This document shows, one piece after another, positions 32,170 through 47,262 of a DNA stretch of 64,000 nt. A model generated the notes under the pieces. That model worked only from the letters and a program-made list of their open reading frames with translations, did no database searches and was not told where the DNA came from. Both the position numbers and the translations under genes were made by a program. The first letter of the stretch is position 1. Every line of letters begins with the position of its first letter. Origin of the DNA: Diphasiastrum complanatum (lineage: Eukaryota > Streptophyta > Lycopodiopsida > Lycopodiales > Lycopodiaceae); assembly GCA_029204225.1 (NCBI GenBank), contig MU831555.1:64001-128000 (forward strand). Reading direction: 5' to 3'.

Positions 32170-32262
32170 TGTATTCTCTTATTTGGTGTATAAGATTGGA
32201 GTCGAACTCTTGACCTCCATGACAAGTAAGAATAGGCATCGTTGCCAACTCATCACATTTTT
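32170..32262 (-). repeat. tRNA-like relic, possibly a SINE head
   Basis: The minus strand contains AGTTCGACTCC (32208-32198), a perfect pol III B-box pattern, preceded at tRNA-like distance by GATGAGTTGG (32254-32244), a weak A-box, and by GGAGGTCA just before the B-box as in a tRNA T-arm. After the B-box the sequence becomes A-rich (AAAACAAAAACAAG...). It is not foldable as an intact tRNA by eye; a tRNA-derived SINE remnant is the best guess. Confidence 0.35.
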
Positions 32263-34378
32263 TTTAGCTTTCTTGTGCTGCTTATCCTCAGACCTAACCC
32301 TAATTTCAATTGTCCTAATCACAAACGTGGCCCATCCTACAAAACATCATTTTGTTTTTAACTTTTTTTCATGAATCATTATCTTCAATTTGACCAACCA
32401 AGCACATAGAGATAGTATTTTCAATTTGACCAACCAACCTAAGCAAGCACGTAGAGATAGATCAATTTCTTAATTATGTATCTTTGATCTTGTGAGTACT
32501 CTTTTAGGGTCCAAAGGTACATTGAGCGATAAATCTTTCAAATAGGTCAAAATATTCAATACATCTAACTGTCATCATCATATAAAGTAAATTTACATGA
32601 TACATTAGATAGCAGTCGACCAAACCTGAAGATTAAATTTAAAAGCTAACAAATCAATCATTTAACTTTCACTTTTACCCTGAAAATCAATCTTTAGTCT
32701 GACTTCAATATCAAATAAGTACTTAGAGATGAAATAATTTTCAAATTATCTATCTCTACACCGAAATACTATATTGACCTTTAGAAGTACATTAAGAGAT
32801 AAATTTTCCTATTGAATTTTATTCTCTCCAATCTAATAACATCACCTTCATTTAACCTCAATTTACATGAATTTACATGAATCATTGGATCAGTGCTCAC
32901 CTTACATTAGAGATCAATATTTAAAAGTTAAAGATCCAAAACAATTATAGTCCAAGATTATTAACAATTACTTGTAGACCTATCATAAATGCTTTTTGGT
33001 ACAAATACACTTAGAAATTGTTCAAAAACCAAGGTTCAAAACTCATCCCACCAAAATCTCTTAGGAGATCCATAAAGATAAAAATGAATTTAACTCAATC
33101 CTAAGTACCCCAAATACCCTCTTGAGTTAAGTATTTTATCCCTAGCATCACATGCCAGAAAATAGCAACCATTCAATCTTGATGGACTTAACTGCTCCTA
33201 ATTTATTGGAGATTTTAGGCTGAAAAACATTACATAAGCATTCCTTGACTACAATCTGTAAAAGTAAGCAAATTCATCATAAGTAAAACAATTATTTAAT
33301 AAAAATACATGTGATATCCACACAATCTCAAATATCTACAAATTTAGAGTTCATATATGATCAAGAATTATTCACTATCTTACGAATTATCATATTTCCA
33401 TACAATCATCTAATGACCTTTAAGTATCAATTTATGATCCGTCAATCGTAAACATTTAGAATCTCATGATTCGTTAATCATAATTTATCGGATTCCAAAA
33501 CCATAATCACTTAGAGATACTAGAATATATGCTCAACATACCACTCAGGAAATATAAGAAACATTCTGAAATCGTTTCCAAGAAAAATTGGATTCCAAAA
33601 ATATTCTTCCAACCGGATTCTTAACCAGATTATGAGTTTCAAATTCTACAATCAACCTAGCAATTAAAGATCATTATAAACATTTATACAATCACCTAGA
33701 ACCACATCTAAAGAAGTTCTGCTGAATTTCAACTGAATTCAGTGGTCATCCTTGACATTAGTTAGACTCTGTCATCCTATATGAGCTCATTGGGATATAG
33801 TCAATAACTTAGGATGTTTCTCCTTCAAGAAATATTCTATATCAAGAATCTTCTATATTCTATGCACACAATTCTCATAGATGATGAATCCAAATGACTG
33901 AATCCAGATGACTCACTAATCATATGTCTTATAAGCAATATAGATCCAAATAAACAGTTCCCGGTGAATTCTCTTCACACTGCTTATTTATCTAATTAAC
34001 TTTTAATCAGGAGTAATCCAATTACTCAAGTCAATTGTAAATGATTCGAAAATCTTAAATGTCTAGGTGCAGATCTCAATTATACATGTATAACACCACA
34101 TTTAGATCTTCTTCTAAACCATAAATAAGTTAATGAATTGTCCTTTCCACAAAAAGAGACATTAACTTACAAGTAATTGTTTCTCACATTACTTGTTCAT
34201 ATGTCTATGCACTCTGACTAGTTTAAATATACAATATAAACACAATACTTAGTAAACACATAGTATATCCACAAGATTAAGATGTACATAAACAACTTAT
34301 CCAACTATGTCCATAAATATGTTCCAACAATTTTGAAAAAATTGTAGTCCACCAATTTGCGCTTGACACGAAGACGGT
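32263..34378. other. AT-rich intergenic DNA without recognisable gene
   Basis: Strongly AT-rich with no coding motif. A short direct duplication, CAATTTGACCAACCAA followed by a GTAGAGATAG-type word, occurs at about 32385-32465. It could be the interior or LTR of an old retroelement, but no borders are visible. Confidence 0.4.
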
Positions 34379-34560
34379 GTGCACACCACTGGCCAATATG
34401 TGCACGACATCTGTCTCGCCACATCAGCATGTTTCAACACATGTTGCGTGACACATGTCTAAATTTTTTGTCAACACACCACCGGCTAGTATGTGCACGA
34501 CATCTGTCTCACCACATCAGCATGTTTCAACACATGCTGCGTAATACGTGTCTAAGAAAA
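34379..34560 (+). repeat. Two tandem copies of a 93-bp unit
   Basis: The phrase ATGTGCACGACATCTGTCTC...CAGCATGTTTCAACACATG occurs twice, with CAGCATG at 34425 and 34518. The units differ at several positions. They sit just before the CT microsatellite. Confidence 0.8.
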
Positions 34561-34645
34561 ATTTCAGTCATATTGACACGTGTCCGACAAAGGGTATGTC
34601 CCACATCTGGCCATGCATTCACGTTGCAACATGTGTCAATTGGGC

Positions 34646-34815
<170 letters not shown>

Positions 34816-34903
34816 GTTCTATGTCTTTGTCTCTGATTTGAAGTGCTCTGTCAAAACATTTTCTTTCTTCTGAATGCATAATACACATATGGACACCTGA
34901 AAC

Positions 34904-35859
34904 ATGTCCAAACATCCAGGTCGTGGGCATGGGAGGCCACCATCGAAGGTGAAAAAAGATGAATTTGTCAAACATGAAGTATCTGGAACTTAGCATCATC
35001 ATTGGTTGTGGAGGGGGTGATGTTGAAGTTCGCTTGCTACCTTTGCTGCAACAGTTTATGACAGATAAACGTGTAGCTAGGGTGTGTGCTTTGGAGAGGG
35101 GAGGCACATTGTTGCACTTGCATTTTCAAATGACATGTCGAATTATGGCCACCAGTGCCAAAATCGTAAACTTGCAGATTAAGCACCAGCTGGGTTGGGA
35201 TGTGCAAGCACTAGTAGGAGCTCTGGTCATGTGCGAGAAACTCACACATAAGGGTTTGCATACATTCCATGGTATGATAGGCTACTGTTTGAAGGATTTC
35301 GGAAAGTCTCATTTCCAAGTTGCATTGCACAATGTTAAAACTGGCGATCTTGAGCTTGGGAAAGAGCTTTATGCGAAGCTGGGGTCTTCTGAAGTGAAGA
35401 ACATAGTATGCTTGACTCCGTGCAATGTGTTTGAAAGGGCGTTCATGTACAACTTGTTCTATGGAAAGCGCTAGTTGGGTCAATCTTTCGTAGCTTGTAT
35501 GTTGTCAATGTTAAGAACCGCAAAGAATTTTCCTTTTGCGGCTTGGGTTACACCTTCAAAAGGTCTTGGTATGGATGTAGAGCGAGCAGCACCAGTGTGG
35601 CGAGCGATGTTGGTTCTTGGCTTGGTAACGCTAGAAGATGTTCATAACATCTTCTTTGCAAGACAACATGCATGTGGACGATACTTTGGAGCAAGAACAT
35701 GAAGCATTGATCATAGCATTCACAGTGCAGATCTGAATGCAAACACGCCGACTAATACGTCCACACCAGAGACGCATCTCTCACCACTTGCTGATGAAGA
35801 AGCTACATATATCCATGTCGATCATGACGTCATCGATATGAAAACTATCTTCAGATAGT
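34904..35859 (+). pseudogene. Rep-like HUH endonuclease (Replitron/CRESS-Rep type), decayed
   Basis: The main frame from 34959 has ALERGGTLLHLHFQ, an HUH metal-binding motif (His codons at 35115 and 35121), and 56 residues later GYCLKDFGK, a Y-x-x-K nicking motif (Tyr codon at 35283). This order and spacing are those of rolling-circle Rep endonucleases. A YLELSIII segment at the front fits motif 1. The frame continues through an in-frame stop at 35472-35474 (AAWVTPSKGLGMD..., NIFFARQ) and another at 35701-35703, to 35859. A basic N-terminus beginning MSKHPGRGHGRPPSK at 34904 lies in another frame, so there is also a frameshift near 34970. No helicase domain is seen. The family label is inference from the motifs; Helitron Reps have a different HUH context. 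Confidence 0.6.
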
Positions 35860-38330
35860 GATCTTCTGTTGTTGTATTTATGTACATATAGTCTGTGTAC
35901 GGATGCATGTTCCAGTTTTGTTTGCCTTTTAGGTTGAGCTATCTATTGTCACAAAGTATGCTCAAGAACGTTTATGCATCCTTCAGATGCTACTCCAGTA
36001 GTTTTATAAATATAAATACAACGAGCAACCTTGCTCTTCTTATGTGTGCTCCGTATTCTTAGCTAATAATTGGCATTTTGCTTTATGGTTTTATTTTTCA
36101 GTTAACCAGTAATTATGCATGAATTTTCCTTGCAAAATTAGCTTCTCAACGATCTACTATATGCTTATTTTCAGCATAACATAGGCTATAAACTGACAAA
36201 TATCCATAGTTTGCATATGTTACTCACATAACTCACTGAGAATCTTACAACTCAGCTACAAAAGAACTCTATTTCTCATGAGTAAATAACATATTTGAAA
36301 AATCTTTGAAGTGAATAACTCCACATCACAAGTTTTTCAACCATCTAACTCTTATTAGCAAAATTCCCTCAATCAATCAGCCTACATCGGATCTTAGCAT
36401 ACAAACCAATATTAGGCTAACTATACAGACATCTTTGGACATAGAGTTAAGATTAAAGCTTTATTCTACTAATCCAATCCATAACAAAATGATACTTGGT
36501 AACAATCAGTGAACCTTAATTTAATCTTTACCACTACTTCCCATATTAATGAATATTTCACAGCCTAATATCCCCAAAACTCCTCTAGTTCCAGATTATT
36601 CAAAATAATCACTTAGAGAGTTCTTCTATTTCAAACTGGATAGTTCTACCTTTGCACACATACATGATTTTTTCCAAAATCAATGCAACTAGCGGATTCC
36701 TCCAAAGACTTATTTCTATCATTTCTTCTCCCCCTTTAAAAAAGAAATTCCATAATTTTGATTAAAAAGTTCTCAGGAGACAACGTATAAGATATCAAAG
36801 ATTCGAAAAAGTCAGTAATGAGTATCCAATACTATTACAAACCGGACTTTTTTCTCAAAATCATAAAATATCTTATCCCGGGTGATAGAAATATTACATT
36901 TCAATAATCAACTATCAGAAATAGACTAATGTTAGGTTCAGAAAACCTACATTCTGGGCCATTTTCAAAAATCTTATATGGAAGTACAATTTCATATAAC
37001 TATAACAGCCCTTCAGAACAAAATTCTACAGTGGAAGAAGTTATATGAATCTCAATCCAATTGTCATGTATCAAGAAAGTTCTAAAGAGTAGAGGTCTAA
37101 TATAATAGAGAAATAGATTTAAAGGCTTCCATATTTTGTAATTAATGAGATACCATTTAGGGATCGATCTATATCTCATAATTCCCAAAATGTCCTAGAA
37201 AAAAAACAATGGACTCTATTAGTATTACCATTACATCAATCACTAACCATCGGTCTACAAATCATTCTACCCAAGAAATCCCCTTGAAAATCACTAATGT
37301 CCCATACCCCCAGCTTTTCCTCCAAGAATCCTCTACATCTAGATCTGTTTTGCCCAACAAGTCAAAAAGACTATTTGGCTCTCCTATATCCAAATATAGA
37401 ATCAATTCACAACCAATTCCAAGAGATGCTTCTAACCATTGAAATCCCTCATGCCCCTTAAGTGATACTCTATCATTCTAGCCACTACTTTTCCCTTAGA
37501 ATCATTGAATTCTCGAAATTCTAATTCGCACTGGGAAAAAGTCCAGCAAGCAATCATAAGCTTAGATCATGCAAAAAATACATTTTTGGCCTCCTTCAAC
37601 AAACAAAACTTTAATATGATGGTGTCTAATGCTCACCTATTTAAATTGGATGCATGATGACTCAAAACATACACAATCCATCATATTTTTAAGCTTGTAA
37701 TGAGAACCAACAAGTTTAGACCCCCATTTGGTAGGTATTCATGCCCAAAAATCACCAAAAATTTATTTTTTTAATGTTTTGAGCACTCTAATGGTGTCCA
37801 AAACTTCATGAAAGCCTCAGGAAAGCTTCATTACACCTTTGAAAACATGCCTACCAACTATTGGCTAAGAATTTTGAAATCTACCACAAAATTAGTCCAA
37901 AAATATTTTAAAAAAACCATGGTTTTTGACCAATTTTGACCAAAATTTGTGGAATAAATCCACAAACAAGTGCAATCAAATCCAAATACATGTAAATCCA
38001 TTACATTCCAGCACTAAAACTTTTGATTTCAGTCAAATATGGATTCTATAGCCCATTTCTAGTCCAAAAACCCCAAATTTTAGTCCAAAATCACTATCTA
38101 ATCATCCTTTTGACTATTCAAACATCATGCAATTATTAGATCCAATCATTAATGACTGTAAAACAGCAAGTCAAATTTGGAAAACTTATTACATCAACCA
38201 AAAACTTCAATTCTAGGTGACAGATTCACTAAAACCATAAAAAATCCTTTGATTTCCACCAAAATCTATGGAAAAAATCCATAATTATGATCTTTTTTTT
38301 ACATAATTATGATCTTTAGGCTAAAAGTAC
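35860..38330. other. AT-rich stretch, possibly leader and gag remnants of the next copia element
   Basis: No clear gene. Near 38100-38220 a frame gives NDCKTASQIWKTYYINQKL, resembling a copia gag capsid segment, so the right part may be worn gag of the element at 38340. The rest shows no motif. Confidence 0.35.
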
Positions 38331-40850
38331 ACTATCCTTCTGACAAAGTTGATCTCCTTGCCTGTCATAGTTGCATCATTGGGAAGCAGACTAGGGTTCC
38401 TTTTAGATCATGTCATAGGCACGCAACAAAAGGTATTTAGATGTTGTTCATTCAGATATATGTGAACCCATGCAAACTCCATCATTGTTAGATGTAAAGT
38501 ATTTCATTACTTTTATTGACGAATTTTTCAAAAGAACGACTGTTTACTTCATTAAGCATAAATCAGATGCTTTCATCAAGTTCAGACAATTCAAAGAGCA
38601 TGCAAAAAATCAAACTAACAAACGAATCAAAGCATTGAGGTTCGACAATGGGGAAGAATATATCTCCACCAAATTCAAGGAGTACTGTCTTAATAACGGC
38701 ATTGATCAACAATACATTACCTCCTATTCACCTCATTCAAATGGTCTTGCTGAGATAAAGAACAGAACCTTAGTCAAATTAGCAAAGTGCATGTTATCAC
38801 ATGCATTTTCGAAGTCCTTTTGGACTGAAGCTATTTCAACAGCAACCTATATTTAGAACAGATGTCCTACTAAAGGTCTCTCAAACAAAATACCATTCGA
38901 AGTTTGGACATGTACCAAACCTTCTTTAACAAATTTAAATTTTTTTTGATGTACTACTTATGCGCAGATTCCTCATGATATCAGGAAGAAGCTCGACTTC
39001 TAAAGTATCAAGTGTATCTTCATCAACTACACTACTTCAGATCAAGCTTACAAATTGTTTGATCTAATCGAGTCAAATATATTCATCTTCATCGAAGATC
39101 GGTATATTGACCTCAAGGGAAAAGGCACTATTTTCGGCAAACAACATATCAACGATGAATCCGAAGATGATCATGTTGCAGTTCAATAACTACAATATGA
39201 TGAAAATGATAAACTTCCTCTATTACCCAGAAGATCATCAAGAACTAGCAGACCACCTATCAAGTATATCGATGAGTCCACAGCTTACGTTGTTCATGAG
39301 CCGACGACTGTCGAAGAGGCACTTAGTCAGCCCAATTCTGATATTTGGAAAGAAACTATGGATATAAAGTATTTATCTCTTATCAAGAACCAGACATGGA
39401 CAATTGTCGATTGTCAAATTACCTGCTAGCAGAAACGTAGTTAATTGCAAATGGACTTTCAAAGTCAAGTACAAAGCAGACGAACGAATTGACATAAGAA
39501 AAACCCGACTTGTCGCCAGAGGATTTTCTCATGTATACAATGTCGATTACACTGAGACCTTCAGTCCAGTAGTCAAGCATTCTTCTATTCGACATTTATT
39601 ATCATTTGCTATGGCAGCGGATTTGGAAATACATCAAATGGATGTATAGACAACATATCTCAATGGATTTATCGAGGAATACATTTACATGGTGCATTCC
39701 GAAGGTTATATTATCAAAGGTAAACACAATCATGTATGTAAACTCCATAAGACACTTTAAGGCTTGAAGCAATCTGTTTGAGCATCAATATTTTTCTTAT
39801 TGATCACGGCTACACACCAAGCTCTTCAGATTCAAATCTTTACTTCAAGACAGTGCAACAGTCTTTTATCATTATCACCTTATACGTAGACGACATCTTA
39901 CTCTTCGACAATAGTACCGATCTGATAAAAGAAGACAAGACAATGCTACCTTCTGAATTCGACATGACCGATCTGGGCAAAGCTCATTTATGCTTTGGTA
40001 TTCAAATCCACTGAGACAAAAATCAAAAGTTGATTCACATTACTCAATAGAGGTACATCTACAATATGTTAGTCAGATATAATATGGTTAATTGCAAGTT
40101 AGCTCTCTCACCAATGGAACCAGGTCTCAAGTTGTCAAAGGACCAGCGTCCTCAAACACTCAAAGAGCATTAGCAGATGCGTGAGTATCCTTATCATTTG
40201 ATAATAGGATCTCTTATTTACGCAATGATCTGTATCAGGCCAGACGTAGCTTTTGCAGTCAATTTATGACTAACCCTGGTATAACACATTGGAAAGCTCT
40301 TATCATAGTCATGAGATATCTTCGAGCTACTACTATGGACTTTTGCATTTGTTATGGAGCAGTCGACAACGACAAAATCAATTTACTCATCGGTTACACA
40401 GATGCAAGTTGGGCAAGAGATATAGACACCCGTAAATCCACTTATGGATTTACATTCATTCTCAACAATGGTCCTATTTTCTGAAATAGTCGCAAGCAAT
40501 CTTTGATAGCTTCATCTTCTACGTAATCAGAGTATATTGCAGTCTCACAAGCTACAAAGGAAGGAATTTGGTTGAGAAACTTACTTTTAGCTATCAATCT
40601 GAATCAATATGCTCCGACATTATTATTTTGTGATAATCATTGCCTTGGCAGCCAACCCTAGATTTCATTCTAGGAGTAAGCACATTGAACTCAAGTATCA
40701 CGATGTCAGAAGCAAAGTTCTCGACAACGATGTCAGATTGCAGTATCGTCGAACGCAAGATATGACAACAAATATTTTTACCAAAGCATTAAGCTTGGAT
40801 ATACATAGAAAGTTTTGTGCATAACTAGGTTTAAAGGTCAAGGGTGGATT
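38331..40850 (+). pseudogene. Ty1/copia integrase-RT-RNase H relic
   Basis: Order: zinc region CHSCIIGKQTRVPF (about 38360), integrase core with FIDEFFKRTTVYF, LRFDNGEEYIS and GLAEIKNRTL (38510-38765; D, D and E positions kept), the integrase C-terminal region with stops, RT CKWTFKVKYKADE..KTRLVARGFSHVYNVDYTETFSPVVKHSSIR (39447-39600), MDV then a stop, TTYLNGFIEE, the YGLKQS box changed by stops, YVDDILLFDN (about 39880, YxDD intact), MEPGLKLSKDQ, MICIRPDVAFAV, and RNase H ending TNIFTKALSLDIHRKF at about 40815. More than ten stops or shifts show it is dead. It ends with polypurine tract AAGGGGGAG (40857-40865). Confidence 0.88.
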
Positions 40851-40865
40851 CAGATTAAGGGGGAG

Positions 40866-41670
40866 TGTTGGATTATTCTCCTACTAATCGACTAATCGAT
40901 ATTTTAATCTTCATCCAACTTTTATCTATACCTGTAAATTTTTTCGTATTTTTACACAATCTGCAAAACTATTCGGAAACGACTCACAGTGTTGGCTTTT
41001 TTGGGATTTTCGTCTTTGGAGATTTTCTCTCACTTTGGCTTTTCCGCAAAATGTCAGATGGCTCAAATGTTAAGAAAATAACTTTGGCAAACACCTTCGT
41101 ATTTTTTGCATGACTGTTTACGTTCATTTATGCAGAGTGACAATTTACGTTCAAATCTATAGATAGACTGTTTACGACTAAAGTCATTGACTTGCATTAC
41201 TACTCGATGGATGCTAGCACATCACAGCCGGCTCACTTCTTTAGAGTTGATTAGAGATTGCTATTGCGCTTACTGCTTATCAGTAGTTGCGCTCAATTCA
41301 GACTTATATTTAGTCGTTCAGAGATAGCTTAGAGTACGCGCTCTGTCTACAACTTGTTGTACTCATTTACATCTGTTTCATTTTCATACTGAATCAATGC
41401 ATTCAGGTTCGTGTCAAAATGTATGCATTTTTGTAGTTCTTCGCGATTGATTATTTGTCTGATAATTCAATGTTTAATATTAGGCTACGTAATCACTACA
41501 GTACTACTGATTCCAAAGTTAGTTACTATAAGATCGAACATGATTTCTATCACTATTGTTTTGTTTGAAATTGATAGGCGTAGTCATGCATAGAAAAAGA
41601 GAAAAAGAATTTATTTCGTTGTGCATGATAAGTTTTTATTCTTGTCGTTCGAATTCTTCTCTTTCCAACA
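40866..41670 (+). repeat. 3' LTR of the copia relic, 805 bp
   Basis: Starts TGTTGG right after the polypurine tract and ends CCAACA at 41670, a perfect 6-bp inverted pair. Inside, TTTACG(T/A)(T/C) words recur at 41110-41180. The matching 5' LTR is not found in the window. Bases TGTAT follow the right border. Confidence 0.75.
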
Positions 41671-42471
41671 TGTATAAGCATTCTTATTAATCATGAATAG
41701 AGTTTGTCAATAAAGTAAATATATTCTATCATGTAACAAAGGAGGAAAGGAGAAACACTAATTGAATGAGATAACCCAATGGACAAATTGTTAGTCTTGC
41801 AAAAATTTATTCCTTCAAGGCATTCCAACTAACTCGACTTCTTTATGAAGTGGCTACAACTCAAGTGCTTACATTTCATGTAGAACCAAAAGCACATGAT
41901 GGCATCTCACTTGGAGAAACAGGTATGTCGAGTGATTATGTTTTGTTGTGATTTGTATGTACAAAGGTTTAGGCTCGCGGCTCTGGGCACTATGTGACAA
42001 CTCTTGACAATTTCTTGCATGAATGTTCTTTTCCATAAAAAATGCCTATTGAGTTTGATAATCATCCAACCAATTTTTTGCAATTTCGTATCCATTTGAT
42101 GACGGAAACTTGGGTCTTTCTAGGTAGACATCTGGGTAGGTAGGGTCTTGGCCTTGTGAGAGGTTCAACTTCTCTCCCATCTGATGTTGTGGTTTAGATT
42201 TTAAGCTCCCTAGCTCCAACAAAGTCACAAATTGTTGTTTCAACCTCAATTTGTTTAATTGATGTTGATATTGGTCAGAACCTTTATGAAAAAATAACGT
42301 ACATGGATTTGAACTTGCAAGAAGCATCGTTTCTTATGTGCTCTAGCACTCATACTTGGTTTTTTATCGAGTAGGTATGTCTATCCCCAATATGGTTCCG
42401 TAGCATAAAGTCAATATACATTGTTGTTTGTGAAGAGACATTGTGACCTTGGAGTGATGGAGCAATTGCGA
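41671..42471. other. Stretch without recognisable gene
   Basis: Short open frames only, none with a motif I can name. It separates the copia LTR from the GA tract. Confidence 0.4.
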
Positions 42472-44189
<1,718 letters not shown>

Positions 44190-45071
44190 CTAAGTAGCTC
44201 GCCCATCTCCCAGAGATACTGATGATGATCTACCTGTCCTACATCCCATGTAGGCTCTACTTCCATGCTTGACATTGCCAACTCTGAATTGACTAGTATA
44301 TAGGCCTCCCACCAAGGAGCCTATCTCACCACACACTATATCCATCATGTTAATCCAACCAAAGCAAATGCAAAATAGATCTACCGTCGTGATGACAAAC
44401 TCACCCACGATCATGTAGCATATCAAGTAGAATAGTTTCATTAGAAACTTGTACCATGTACCATTTGGTCGCTATGGATCCATTATCCTCTGATAGCTCC
44501 CCAAAAATCTGTCCACCTATAGTTCAACCAACCGTGCGGTCTCCATTAGTTGTCCAATCTAGAGTTGGCTCTCAAAGCTTGACGCTTTTTCTATTTACAT
44601 GTTCAACATCCTGATTACATTATAAACTGCACTTGTAAGTCATGTCCAATGACTCCAGTCCAATATGAGATAATTGTCCCCTAATGATCATCCCATATCA
44701 TCTTGTAGTGCTATTCTTATCAGGTATCCCATGTCATCCTCAATCTCGAAGATCTGAGCATCTACCCCGTAATGCCCACCTATATTCCCCCAAGCTAGCT
44801 CCAAGCTACTCATGTGAATGATTCCAAACCATTCCGTGAGAATACACTGAGATGTGAACTCCAAAGCCACCATCAAGTCCCTCACATACGTGACATGCCA
44901 ATATCCCTCCAAGTAAACCTGTGAGATCTTCCATGGCCCAAACCAAACGATATGCACTCTGTCATCACTGGAATCTGCATCCCTGATGCAATAATGATAT
45001 GGCAAATTGACTTGACTTATCCAAACTTCAACTCCCTGATGATAATCATGATACACTGCTAGACAATCCAT
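44190..45071 (-). pseudogene. Degenerate open-frame chain, unidentified
   Basis: Two minus-strand frames (127 codons from 45071 and 83 codons from 44441) can be read as one chain broken by about six stops. The product is W/Y/G/I-rich, with no zinc knuckle, DDE or RT motif visible. It may be a worn gag or other element protein. I do not recognise it and give it low confidence as a former gene. Confidence 0.25.
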
Positions 45072-47262
45072 CTAAGAAAAGAATCGATGCATAAAAGCAC
45101 CTACAATGTCGATCTCATTGGATGATATTGCAAGATTCATCAATTGCTTAACTATATATAGTTTACATTTGTGCAGATGAAAGGTACAAGAGATGGCGTG
45201 AAGCTATTGTGCTGTTTGGAGGAGATCGTGGGTGGCTGCTATCATTGTCAAGTTAGTTTGCACAATATCAAAAGTGAGCACGAGGAGGCTCCGACATCGA
45301 AGTTTGTCGAGTTGTCATTGGTGTCGGGGAGAAGAACGTGACATACGTCGAGTTTGCCTCTGGTGCTCGGAAATGCCAAGTAAACAGTGTTTGTCGCATT
45401 TTTTGGAAAAATGCGACACTCTCCAAAAAGTCTTTGGGAATGTGAAAATGGGACTTTGTCGCAGACTTCGGCTTTTTCAGCTGTTGGAGTTTACTTGTAT
45501 TTCTGCATACTATGCGACAATGCAAGTAAAAATGCAGCAACATGAATGGAAACATATTAACATAGGATTTAGGAGAGTAGAGGCGATAAATCTGACACCC
45601 GTGACCGTCAAAATGTGTGTACCTCCAAGTTAGCCCATATTTCCCTCCGAACGAAAAATTTCCAAGCTACAAATGCATGTGTCAATGCACCTATCACCTG
45701 ACTCAACAATACCACTGCCGATCATACATGTGAGAGCGTTCCTCCAAAATGGCACTAACGTTGGCCCTAACTCCAAGAGTTGAACCTGATCATGAGACTT
45801 TTTCACTCATAACTGACATACCATGCCTACCTCTCACCTGTGATTGCTTGCCCTCTCAAAATTGTCGCCAATGATGAGTAGTCACGCCACCAAACTGCAC
45901 TTTTGTCGCCAATACTAGTTTTCTTCACACAATTCCACTATCATTCGTCCCCATACCGCATTTACCGCTTTCAAACACCCTGTTACCCTGTTAGAAGTAA
46001 GTAGTAATGATTTCTGAATGATAATGCCTCGTTGTACCGCCCTGCAGCAGGTTTCACCAGCCAAAAGTTGTCCCAAATTTGGCCCTACGGTACCCAAATG
46101 GCGAATGTAGCCCATCACTAGGTCACTCGCACTCCGCTCGATAGAATGGTGATGAAACTCTTCGAAATGCATTTTCCCCTACTCCTGTGATGTTGTTGTG
46201 TCCACTGGCTATGAGCAACCAGTTTCAGGGGTCATTTTGGCCCAATGATGGCAAAAAAAGGTGCTCTTTAGCCAAAGATAGGTCCTTCCAAAGAATTAGC
46301 TTGCAGAATGAACTAGTTCTTCAATATGAAGTTTCTTGATGAAAAAATTTCAATTTGAACTTCAGGTCTATTCAAGAATTTCATTATGAATTTTTTTAAT
46401 GAATTTGCTATGCCCTTTGACCTTCAGGTCTTCAAGGGTCCCTTTCAAGCCAATCCAATGGCTTAACCAAATCTTGTGGTCCACGTTTCCCTAGATCCGG
46501 ACCGTTGACTCCACATTATCTTGATCAGATGGCCACACTTATCGGTGCGCACTAATTGGGGATCTTGTAGGCATGACCCACTTCAATACGCTAACACTCC
46601 ATCCTGGCTAGGGACGCGTGGGACCCCTCTCGGGTCTCCTCCTCTCTTCTTCTTCATGTTTGCTGATTTTCAGCTCTCCTCTTTTGCTATGGCCACCTGA
46701 AACAGATCTGGATGACTTTCTTTCTAGCCCGCGGCCAGCTATGGCTTCTCAATAGCTGATTCATCCAACAAAAATGCCCACATACACTTCTTTACAGGTT
46801 CAAAAAAGTGTGTGTGTGGAGAAAGATCCAAGTATTTCTTGCTTAACTATTCAAGAGCTATTTGATCTACATTGATTCATGCACTCTTTGCTCCACATCT
46901 TACTGTGACCTTGTAGCATTTAGTTAGAAGCTCCAGGGTGCCCACTTTCAAAGCTTTGCAATTCCAATTCTAGACCACTATTGAGAGAGACCCATGTTTT
47001 TCTCTTTTAAATGTTGGCTGCCTTCTTTCACCAAAGCTTCATAGGCTAATTGTTCTTTGTCTGCTTCATGGCTGGCTCCAAGCTTCTAGGATTAGGTTGG
47101 CCTCAATACAACAATGCTGGGTAGCAATTTATAGTGCCCAATTTTGTCAACCGTAGAGAAAAATCCATGGTTTTTCGATTTTTCTGAAAACTAGACCACC
47201 ATAGCTAGTTCCCCGAACTGCTTCTTTCTCATCCCACTGAAATTGATGGAGTACTCAAAGAG
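45072..47262. other. Stretch without recognisable gene; contains hairpin and TTGTCGC motifs
   Basis: No convincing gene. A 133-codon frame at 45232-45633 has no motif I know. A perfect 12-bp stem hairpin lies at 45392-45418, and the heptamer TTGTCGC recurs on both strands between 45392 and 45909 (see findings). Confidence 0.4.

Noticed and set aside
34904-35859. Helitron RepHel as the source of the HUH motif
   Set aside because: No helicase domain is present, the HUH context and single Y-x-x-K motif differ from the Helitron two-Tyr arrangement, and no Helitron-type 3' hairpin with CTRR end was seen nearby.
45232-45633. 133-codon plus-strand frame as a possible gene
   Set aside because: No domain, no splice partners, and it contains the hairpin repeat. 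A frame of this length is expected by chance in the window.
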